Origin: Minisyncoccota bacterium
GTDB lineage: Bacteria; Patescibacteriota; Minisyncoccia; UBA6257; XYB1-36-10
Reading direction: 5' to 3'
DNA length: 8,467 nt
Assembly: GCA_028709185.1 (NCBI GenBank)
Contig: JAQVXM010000028.1
Coordinates: 1 to 8,467, forward strand
Position numbers and translations under genes: made by a program. Each line of letters opens with the position of its first letter. Positions within the stretch are counted from its first letter, which is position 1. The notes beneath the pieces are model-generated. The model saw only the letters and a program-made list of their open reading frames with translations, did no database searches and was not told the origin of the DNA. Below, piece by piece: positions 1-4,695 of the stretch.

Positions 1-26
1 GTTAATTTGCCTCTTTCTAACGTTTC
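1..26 (-). other. Short flank downstream of pth, next gene outside window
   Basis: These 26 bases follow the pth stop codon in the direction of pth transcription. Read on the minus strand they are purine-rich and contain AGAAAGAGG, which could serve as a ribosome binding site for a following gene on the minus strand starting just outside the window. No start codon or terminator hairpin is visible here, so pth may be the first gene of a leftward operon. This is weak inference from a very short stretch. Confidence 0.25.
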
Positions 27-566
27 TCAAGCTGGTCCGGAGGTGCTGTTTAATTTAAGTTTTTCTTTTAAAAAATTAGAAGCAAAATAAAGTTCTTTTA
101 AATCACTATCTGAAATTTTTTTTAAAACAAAATCTTCAGCTTTTTTTCTGACTTTGGAGTTTTTTCTGATGCCTATTCGTCCGCGCCAAAAATCTTTTGT
201 TTTTAAATGTTTAATGACCGATTCCACACCTTTGTGACCGGCGGAGTTTTTGCCGAAACTAATTTTTATTTTTCCAAGCTCTAAATCGGAATCGTCGTGA
301 AGAAGAAGAAGATTTTCCGGTTTAAGTTTAAAAAATTTAACAGCTTTTAGGACAGCTTGGCCGGACTGATTCATATAGACGGAAGATTTAGCAAAAACAA
401 AACCGCTTTCTTTAAAGAAAGAAAAATCGTCGGAAGTTTTGAATTTATCGTTTTCTTTAAGAAGAGAATCGAGAATAATGAATCCGGAATTATGGAAAGT
501 TTTTAAGAATTCTTCTTTGGGATTGCCAAGGGCAAAAATTAATTTTATTTTGTTCAATTCGTCCAT
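27..566 (-). CDS. pth: Peptidyl-tRNA hydrolase (Pth family)
   Basis: The product hydrolyses the ester bond of peptidyl-tRNAs that drop off stalled ribosomes, recycling tRNA in the cytoplasm. The protein is 179 residues, close to the usual 180-200. Family landmarks are in order: ALGNP at 12-16 (Asn15, equivalent to E. coli Asn10), the catalytic His25 in TFHNSG (E. coli His20), YMNQSG at 64-69 (Asn66, E. coli Asn68), LLHDDSDL with Asp91 (E. coli Asp93), and SAGHKGVESV at 108-117. The last motif is normally GHNG, so Lys112 replaces the conserved Asn114 that helps bind the peptidyl-tRNA. The ATG at 566 is supported by a promoter placed immediately upstream. The gene diverges from lepB. It ends in TGA. 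The identification is firm; the effect of the Asn-to-Lys change is unknown. Confidence 0.93.
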   Translation of the reverse strand: MDELNKIKLIFALGNPKEEFLKTFHNSGFIILDSLLKENDKFKTSDDFSFFKESGFVFAKSSVYMNQSGQAVLKAVKFFKLKPENLLLLHDDSDLELGKIKISFGKNSAGHKGVESVIKHLKTKDFWRGRIGIRKNSKVRKKAEDFVLKKISDSDLKELYFASNFLKEKLKLNSTSGPA

Positions 567-572
567 AAAAAG

Positions 573-601
573 ATTATAGTTTTAAAGAGTTTCTTTGGCA
601 A
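573..601 (-). promoter_or_regulatory. Promoter of pth, predicted leaderless
   Basis: On the minus strand a TTGCCA -35 box (596-601) and a perfect TATAAT -10 box (573-578) are separated by exactly 17 bases (579-595). Only six bases lie between the -10 box and the pth ATG at 564-566. A start site at the usual distance would therefore fall on or next to the A of the ATG, giving an mRNA without a 5' leader. No Shine-Dalgarno sequence is possible in that arrangement. The promoter match is seen directly; the leaderless transcript is inferred. Confidence 0.75.
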
Positions 602-604
602 TTT

Positions 605-633
605 TTGACAGAGTTTCGATTTTTTGCTATAGT
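605..633 (+). promoter_or_regulatory. Promoter of lepB, predicted leaderless
   Basis: A perfect TTGACA -35 box (605-610) is followed after exactly 17 bases by TATAGT (628-633). The lepB ATG begins at 641, seven bases after the -10 box, so transcription should begin at about 640-641. The -35 box is only three bases from the -35 box of the opposite pth promoter, so two RNA polymerases could hardly occupy both at once. This is a very strong match to the housekeeping sigma-factor consensus. Confidence 0.78.
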
Positions 634-640
634 TTGACAA

Positions 641-1192
641 ATGCGTTATTTTTTATCATCTCTAATAGAAACTTTAGAAGTCGCTTTAATCGCGATTGTT
701 TCTGTTTTAGTTATAAGAACCTATTTAGTTCAGCCATTTCTTGTAAGCGGAGATTCAATGGAGCCGAATTTTTCAAGCGGTAACTATTTATTAGTGGATG
801 AACTTTCTTATCAATTTAGAAAACCGGAAAGAGGGGAAGTTATCGTTTTTAAATTTCCAGACAATCCTTCCGTTTATTACATAAAAAGAATAATAGGTTT
901 GCCGGGGGAGAAAATAATAATAAAAAACGGAGAAGTAGAGATTTTTAACCAAGGAAGCTCCGAAGGAAAAAAAATAGAAGAAAAATATATTCCGGTTGAT
1001 TTTAGAACTTCAGGAGATGTAGAGGTTGTTTTAAAAGACGAAGAATATTTTGTTATGGGTGACAATAGAATGTTCAGTTTCGATTCTAGAAGTTGGGGGC
1101 CGCTAGAAAAAAAATATATTATGGGAATAGCCAGATTTAATCTTTGGCCGCTTAGTGAAGCGAGAGCGGTTTCTATTCCTTTATATCAATAA
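641..1192 (+). CDS. lepB: Signal peptidase I
   Basis: This is a membrane-anchored serine protease that removes signal peptides from exported proteins, with its catalytic domain outside the cytoplasmic membrane. The 183-residue protein has one hydrophobic N-terminal segment (about residues 12-30), like the short single-anchor enzymes of Gram-positive type rather than the two-anchor E. coli LepB. The catalytic dyad is visible: Ser39 in SGDSMEPNF and Lys82 in YYIKRIIGLPGE. The conserved late box follows as MGDNR...DSRSWG at 139-153. All family boxes are present and correctly ordered, so it should be active. The ATG at 641 is supported by the promoter directly upstream. Thirty bases separate it from hisS. 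An exported substrate candidate in this window is the surface protein at 7251-8467, though its N-terminus is not visible. Confidence 0.95.
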   Translation: MRYFLSSLIETLEVALIAIVSVLVIRTYLVQPFLVSGDSMEPNFSSGNYLLVDELSYQFRKPERGEVIVFKFPDNPSVYYIKRIIGLPGEKIIIKNGEVEIFNQGSSEGKKIEEKYIPVDFRTSGDVEVVLKDEEYFVMGDNRMFSFDSRSWGPLEKKYIMGIARFNLWPLSEARAVSIPLYQ

Positions 1193-1202
1193 AAAGAGTA
1201 AA

Positions 1203-1222
1203 ATTTCTTTTATAAAAGAAAT
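1203..1222. promoter_or_regulatory. Perfect 20-bp palindrome abutting the hisS start codon
   Basis: The sequence ATTTCTTTTATAAAAGAAAT is a perfect inverted repeat with no spacer, ending on the base before the hisS ATG. It contains TATAAA (1211-1216), six bases before the ATG, the same spacing as the -10 boxes of the pth and lepB promoters. I see no good -35 box, so a promoter here would be weak or activator-dependent. It could be an operator overlapping a -10 box, an RNA hairpin hiding the start codon, or a chance match in AT-rich DNA. Confidence 0.4.
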
Positions 1223-2608
1223 ATGAACAAAAAAATGACGTCCCAAAAGAAAGAAAAAGATAAAATAATTTTAAAAAAGGAAATTAAAAATAATAAAGAA
1301 GGAGGAGTGGAAAAGAAAGAAAAAAAGAATAGACAAACCTTTCAGTCAGTAAAAGGAATTTACGAAGTTTTACCGGAAGAGTGGACTTGGCGAGAAAAAT
1401 TTGAAGCGATGGTTAAAGGAGTGGCTCATTTTTACGATTTCAAAAGAATTGAAACTGGAATTATTGAAAATGCCGATCTTTTTATAAGATCAGTGGGAGA
1501 AGGGACGGATATTGTAAAAAAGGAAATGTTTTTTTTGAAATCCGGAGGAAATCACGGTGATAAATGGGTTCTTCGTCCGGAAGGAACGGCATCAGTAGCA
1601 AGAGCATATCTTCAGTATGGATTTTCCGCTTTACCGCAACCCGTAAAACTTTTTTATTTGGGACCGATGTTTAGACACGAAAATCCGCAAGCTGGGAGGT
1701 ATCGACAGCTAACAACCGCTGGTTTTGAAATATTGGGCGGAGAAAATGACGCTGTTTATGACGCGGAAGTTTTGCAAATAGCTTTCAGGATAATGAGAGA
1801 GGCGGGGTTAAAGGATGCGATAGCGGAAATAAATTCAATCGGTTGCCGAGTGTGCCGACCTAATTTAAAGAAAAAACTTATCAATTACTATAGTTCAAAA
1901 ACAAAAAAGATTTGCAGGGATTGTCAAGAAAGATTAAAACAAAATCCGTTTCGTCTTTTGGATTGTAAAAATGAAATGTGCCAGGAAATAAAAAAAGACG
2001 CGCCTGTTTTTTTGGACGGACTTTGTTCAGCTTGCAAACATCATTTTAAAAACTTTTTGGAATATTTGGACGAGCTAAAAATTCCTTATGAAGTAAACAA
2101 TAATTTAGTAAGAGGACTTGATTATTACAGTCGAACGGTTTTTGAGATTTTTGTGCCTTCTTCAGAACAGGCAAAATTAGCTGTGGCTGGCGGAGGGAGA
2201 TATGATTATTTAATTGAAACTATCGGCGGAAGACCGACAGCCGGAGTCGGTTTTGGAATTGGAATAGAAAGATTGGTAAATATAATCAGAGAAAAAGCGT
2301 TAAAGCCTCCGGTTAAGCCAAAAAACAGAATATTCTTTATTCATGTTGGAGATGTGGCAAAAAAGAAAAGTTTAACGGTTATTGAAGAACTTCGCGAAAA
2401 CGGCATAGCGGTGAGAGAGTCTTTGGGAAAAGATTCATTGCAAAAACAAATGAAATTGGCGGACATTGAAGGAGTGGAGTGGGTTTTGATGTTCGGTCAG
2501 AAAGAAGTTTATGAAGAGAGTGTGATAATAAAAAACATGAAAACAGGAATTCAAGAAACAATTCTTTTAAGAAAGGTAACCGATGAATTAAAAAGAAGGA
2601 TGAAGTGA
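1223..2608 (+). CDS. hisS: Histidyl-tRNA synthetase
   Basis: This class II synthetase charges tRNA-His with histidine using ATP. The 461-residue protein begins with about 38 Lys/Glu-rich residues, then motif 1 (GIYEVLPEE, 45-53), the histidine-binding loop SVGEGTD (90-96), motif 2 (LRPEGT at 117-122 and FRHENPQAGRYRQ at 150-162), the HisA loop LVRGLDYYSRTVFE (295-308), and motif 3 (AGVGFGIGIERL, 340-351). The anticodon-binding domain is at about 368-461. The insertion domain carries eight cysteines (208, 211, 231, 234, 248, 253, 268, 271) in CxxC-like pairs, suggesting bound zinc. After motif 2 the usual RQFHQ reads RQLTT, so Thr165 stands where E. coli has the histidine-binding Gln127. The start at 1223 is chosen because it follows lepB closely; the Lys-rich tail could mean a later start, but no better-placed one is visible. 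TGA stop. Confidence 0.96.
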   Translation: MNKKMTSQKKEKDKIILKKEIKNNKEGGVEKKEKKNRQTFQSVKGIYEVLPEEWTWREKFEAMVKGVAHFYDFKRIETGIIENADLFIRSVGEGTDIVKKEMFFLKSGGNHGDKWVLRPEGTASVARAYLQYGFSALPQPVKLFYLGPMFRHENPQAGRYRQLTTAGFEILGGENDAVYDAEVLQIAFRIMREAGLKDAIAEINSIGCRVCRPNLKKKLINYYSSKTKKICRDCQERLKQNPFRLLDCKNEMCQEIKKDAPVFLDGLCSACKHHFKNFLEYLDELKIPYEVNNNLVRGLDYYSRTVFEIFVPSSEQAKLAVAGGGRYDYLIETIGGRPTAGVGFGIGIERLVNIIREKALKPPVKPKNRIFFIHVGDVAKKKSLTVIEELRENGIAVRESLGKDSLQKQMKLADIEGVEWVLMFGQKEVYEESVIIKNMKTGIQETILLRKVTDELKRRMK

Positions 2609-2609
2609 T

Positions 2610-2909
2610 ATGGAAAAAATACCGGTTAACAGAGAACAAAACAGAGAAGAAGTCGGCAGCAAATTTAATGAAATGGATTATTCAGATTTTGTTCGTTTTT
2701 TGCGCGATAAAATTAGAGAAAATGAAAACGCGCGATTTTCTATAGAAGTCGATTGGGCGGGAGTAGAAAAAGCTCGGGCGCTAAAAGCGCTTTTAGATCA
2801 GCATTCTTCCAGATTACATATTGATTCGGCGACAATAAGAGCTACTCCCGAACAATATGAAGAAGATGTAAATGTTTTCGAATCTGGAGTGAAGTGGGAA
2901 AAAATTTAA
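2610..2909 (+). CDS. Conserved-looking small protein of unknown function
   Basis: I do not recognise this 99-residue protein. It starts one base after the hisS stop, and AAGGA at 2596-2600 inside the end of hisS sits nine bases before the ATG, one of the few clear ribosome binding sites in the window. This supports co-translation with hisS. The protein is highly charged and acidic, with no signal peptide, membrane segment or cysteine. Residues 23-40 (DYSDFVRFLRDKIRENEN) look helical. FSIEVDWAGVEKARALKALLDQH (43-65) suggests a beta strand followed by a helix, and RLHIDSATIRA another strand. A small alpha/beta domain is likely. The codon and base use match its neighbours, so it looks like a real resident gene. 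No function is assigned. Confidence 0.75.
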   Translation: MEKIPVNREQNREEVGSKFNEMDYSDFVRFLRDKIRENENARFSIEVDWAGVEKARALKALLDQHSSRLHIDSATIRATPEQYEEDVNVFESGVKWEKI

Positions 2910-2929
2910 GAATTTTACATTATTTAATT

Positions 2930-3337
2930 ATGGAAAATTGTTTGTTTTGTAAAATAGTTAGGGGAGAAATAAAGGGAGATGTTATTTATGAAGATGAAAA
3001 AGCTATGGCGCTTCTTGATATAAATCCGCGAGCGCCGGGACACGCTTTTGTTATTCCAAAAGAACATTATGAAAATTTACTGGAAGTTCCGAATGAAGAG
3101 CTTGGCGGTATTTTTTTAGCGGTTAAAAAAACGGCGGAAAAATTAAAAGAAAAAATGCAGGCGGATGCGCTTTCTATCGGTATAAACAACGGGCGGGTTT
3201 CCGGACAGGAAATTGACCATCTTCACATTCATATCATTCCGCGTTTTAAAGGAGATGGAGGAGGTTCTTTTCAGTCTATTATTGCCAATATTCCAGACTC
3301 TGAAGAAAAAGAAAGGATAAAAAAGTTATTGACATAG
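2930..3337 (+). CDS. HIT-family nucleotide-binding protein (Hint-like hydrolase)
   Basis: This is a member of the histidine-triad superfamily, small cytoplasmic enzymes that hydrolyse or transfer nucleoside monophosphates, often from AMP-lysine or dinucleoside polyphosphates. The natural substrate cannot be told from sequence. From the ATG at 2930 it is 135 residues. It opens with CLFCKIVRGEI (Cys4, Cys7), which with His46 forms the usual zinc site of this subgroup. It then has PRAPGHAFVIPKEHY (33-47) and the triad HLHIHIIPRF (His97, His99, His101). An in-frame ATG at 2894 would add 12 residues and overlap the preceding gene by 16 bases. The later start is preferred because homologues begin just before the CxxC. 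No clear ribosome binding site is visible. Confidence 0.92.
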   Translation: MENCLFCKIVRGEIKGDVIYEDEKAMALLDINPRAPGHAFVIPKEHYENLLEVPNEELGGIFLAVKKTAEKLKEKMQADALSIGINNGRVSGQEIDHLHIHIIPRFKGDGGGSFQSIIANIPDSEEKERIKKLLT

Positions 3338-3428
3338 TATGGTAATTAATGGTGCGAAAATTATTTTTTATATATCAGATTTGAAAAGTAGAAAATATTT
3401 TTAATTTTTTTGTTTGTAAAAAGAGGGG
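3338..3428 (+). other. Very AT-rich gap before rpsU
   Basis: The 91 bases between the HIT gene and the rpsU promoter consist mainly of T and A runs with no open reading frame of note and no convincing hairpin terminator. It probably serves as spacing and promoter upstream sequence for rpsU; the A/T tracts just upstream of its -35 box could act as an UP element. Confidence 0.4.
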
Positions 3429-3457
3429 TTGACGAGAGTTATTTTTTTGTCTAAACT
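3429..3457 (+). promoter_or_regulatory. Promoter of rpsU, short or no leader
   Basis: TTGACG (3429-3434) and TAAACT (3452-3457) are separated by exactly 17 bases. The rpsU ATG is at 3468, ten bases after the -10 box, so the expected leader is only about four bases. The TTG of the -35 box is in frame with rpsU and could be mistaken for an upstream start codon. The same 17-base spacing occurs in the pth and lepB promoters. Confidence 0.6.
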
Positions 3458-3467
3458 TGAAAATACT

Positions 3468-3677
3468 ATGGAAATCAGAAAAAAAGAAGGAGAGCCGATA
3501 ACCTCCTTAATGTTTAGATTTAATAAAAGAATACGTCAAAGCGGTGTTTTAAGAGAAGTTAGAAAAAGAAGATTTAAAGATAGAGATCAAAATAAAACAA
3601 AAAGAAGAGCCTCAGCTATTTATAGAAGCGTTAAAAAAGATGAAGTTTTGAAACTTAAAAAACTTGGGAAAATATAG
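3468..3677 (+). CDS. rpsU: 30S ribosomal protein bS21
   Basis: This is a small-subunit ribosomal protein bound near the 3' end of 16S rRNA, where it assists mRNA engagement at initiation. From the ATG at 3468 the product is 69 residues, typical of the family. It begins MEIRKKEGEPITSLMFRFNK and continues with the hallmark SGVLREVRKRRF (25-36) and a Lys/Arg-rich tail (KTKRRASAIYR). An in-frame TTG at 3429 would add 13 residues, but it is the first half of a well-formed -35 box and the extension is not family-like, so it is rejected. No Shine-Dalgarno sequence is visible, in keeping with a very short leader. It lies upstream of yqeY and ybeY, a translation-related cluster. Confidence 0.9.
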   Translation: MEIRKKEGEPITSLMFRFNKRIRQSGVLREVRKRRFKDRDQNKTKRRASAIYRSVKKDEVLKLKKLGKI

Positions 3678-3678
3678 G

Positions 3679-3694
3679 ACGCAAAGCGTTTTTT
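3679..3694 (+). terminator. Possible weak terminator after rpsU
   Basis: ACGC, loop AAA and GCGT are followed directly by further Ts (six in a row, 3689-3694). The stem is only four Watson-Crick pairs, extendable by two G-T pairs into the TAG stop codon. It has the layout of an intrinsic terminator but is short, so partial read-through into yqeY is likely. Confidence 0.35.
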
Positions 3695-3749
3695 AAAGAT
3701 TTCAGCTTAACTTTTGCAAATTAAAAATTAAAGAAGTTTTGCATTTTAA

Positions 3750-4199
3750 ATGACAATAAAAGAAAAAATCCAAGAGGACTTTAAAAAATTTTTTAAAGAA
3801 AGAAAAGAAGAAATTTTCGGCACTTTAAGGATGATGTTGGCGGCAGTTGCAAATGCGGAAATAGAAAAAAGAGGAAAAGGAGAAGAAGGGGAGATGACAG
3901 ACGAGGAAGTTTTGGCAGTTTTGAGAAGAGAATTAAAAAAGAGAAGGGAAGCGGCGGAACTTTATAAAAACGGAGGAAGAGAGGAATTAGCTAAAAAAGA
4001 AGAGGCTGAGGCTTTGATAATAGAAGATTATTTGCCAAAAAATTTATCCAGAGAAGAAATCGAAAAAATAGCGGAAGAAGAAATTGCCAAAGGCGGAAAA
4101 AACATGGGGGAAGTAATGAAAGGAGTAATAACCAGAGCAGAAGGAAGAGCTGATGGAAAAATGGTAGCGGAAATTGTTAAGAAAAAAATGGGATTATAA
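3750..4199 (+). CDS. yqeY: YqeY family protein (GatB/YqeY domain)
   Basis: This is a stand-alone relative of the tail domain of GatB, the tRNA-dependent amidotransferase subunit. The YqeY family is thought to act with tRNA or aminoacyl-tRNA, but its precise role is unsettled. The 149-residue protein is full length for the family (about 147-150). It has the N-terminal helical segment IFGTLRMMLAAVANAEIEKR, the central LRRELKKRREAAELYKNGGR followed by LIIEDYLPKNLS, and the C-terminal hairpin helix region GKNMGEVMKGV...GRADGKMVAEIVKK. These match the family pattern MGxVM...GRADGKxVxxIV. The ATG at 3750 has no strong ribosome binding site. It ends four bases before the preferred ybeY start, so the two are probably co-translated. 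Confidence 0.92.
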   Translation: MTIKEKIQEDFKKFFKERKEEIFGTLRMMLAAVANAEIEKRGKGEEGEMTDEEVLAVLRRELKKRREAAELYKNGGREELAKKEEAEALIIEDYLPKNLSREEIEKIAEEEIAKGGKNMGEVMKGVITRAEGRADGKMVAEIVKKKMGL

Positions 4200-4203
4200 A
4201 AAA

Positions 4204-4605
4204 GTGATAAAGTTTTTTTATTCTTTAAAGAGGTTTGAGTTTTTAAAAAAAGAAGCGGAAAAAACGGCAAAAGCCGTTTTGAAAGAAATGAAAAGAAAAG
4301 GAAGGGTGGAAATATATTTTGTGAAAGATGAAGAGATGGCAGAAATAAATAAAGTTTCAAGAGGAAAAAAAGGACCAACTAATATTTTATCATTTGAGAC
4401 TAAAGAATATTTTCCCAGACCGGATTTAAAAGAGCCCTTTTTGGGGGAAATTTATATTGCGCCGGACTATTCAAAAAAGAAAGGGGATAGTGTAAAATTA
4501 CTTATTATACACGGAGTTTTGCACCTTTTGGGTTTTGACCATAAAACGAAAAAAGAAGCTTCCATAATGGAAAAAAAGGAGGAGTTTTTTTTAAAGAGGG
4601 TTTAA
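4204..4605 (+). CDS. ybeY: Endoribonuclease YbeY (16S rRNA maturation)
   Basis: This is a zinc-dependent single-strand endoribonuclease needed in many bacteria for 16S rRNA 3'-end processing and ribosome quality control. The defining motif HGVLHLLGFDH is intact near the C-terminus, with metal ligands His103, His107 and His113 when counted from the GTG at 4204 (133 residues). Upstream are EIYFVKDEEMAEINKVSRGKKGPTNILSF, the usual substrate-cleft region, and GEIYIAPDY. The start is uncertain. GTG at 4204 follows the yqeY stop by four bases, whereas TTG at 4174 would give 143 residues with a 26-base overlap into yqeY. The first is preferred for codon choice and spacing. Neither has a clear ribosome binding site. 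Its place next to rpsU and yqeY fits a ribosome-biogenesis role. Confidence 0.92.
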   Translation: MIKFFYSLKRFEFLKKEAEKTAKAVLKEMKRKGRVEIYFVKDEEMAEINKVSRGKKGPTNILSFETKEYFPRPDLKEPFLGEIYIAPDYSKKKGDSVKLLIIHGVLHLLGFDHKTKKEASIMEKKEEFFLKRV

Positions 4606-4638
4606 ACAGCTTTTTTCTTTTTAGTGGTAGAAATAAAA

Positions 4639-4664
4639 AGACTTTCAAAGTCTCTGTTTTTTTT
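4639..4664. terminator. Inverted repeat plus T-tract between ybeY and ftsA
   Basis: AGACTTT and AAAGTCT flank a single C (4639-4653), a perfect 15-base dyad. It is followed by CTG and then eight Ts (4657-4664). As RNA it would fold to a six-pair stem with a three-base loop, which with the T-tract resembles an intrinsic terminator for the translation cluster. The three bases between stem and T-tract make it imperfect. The dyad also overlaps a candidate -35 box for ftsA, so an operator role is the alternative. Confidence 0.4.
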
Positions 4665-4671
4665 GTATAGT
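4644..4671 (+). promoter_or_regulatory. Possible ftsA promoter
   Basis: TATAGT (4666-4671) is a good -10 box. The best -35 candidate, TTCAAA (4644-4649), matches four of six consensus bases with a 16-base spacer. Transcription would start about 18 bases before the ftsA ATG. The -35 box lies inside the 4639-4653 dyad. This is moderately weak evidence. Confidence 0.35.
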
Positions 4672-4695
4672 AGTAAAGAATCAAAATATAGAAAT

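Noticed and set aside
2606..2608. Possible recoding of TGA as Gly, as in some Patescibacteria
   Set aside because: TGA ends hisS directly before the next ATG and ends pth at the expected length; no in-frame TGA was needed within any gene.
3429..3431. TTG as start codon of rpsU
   Set aside because: It is part of a -35 box with correct spacing to a -10 box, and the ATG at 3468 gives the normal bS21 N-terminus.
3712..3743. Direct repeat TTTTGCA spaced 25 bases upstream of yqeY
   Set aside because: Seven-base repeats are frequent in such AT-rich DNA, and no fitting -10 box or partner structure was found.
4174..4203. TTG start for ybeY overlapping yqeY
   Set aside because: Not excluded, but the GTG at 4204 is a stronger start codon and lies just past the yqeY stop; the extra ten residues are not family-like.
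4028..4378. Minus-strand reading frame across yqeY and ybeY
   Set aside because: Antisense to two well-identified genes; its Leu/Phe/Pro richness is the complement of Lys/Glu-rich coding.
4624..4695. GTG-started extension of ftsA
   Set aside because: It runs through the T-tract and the promoter-like region, and FtsA homologues start just before the GLDIGT loop.
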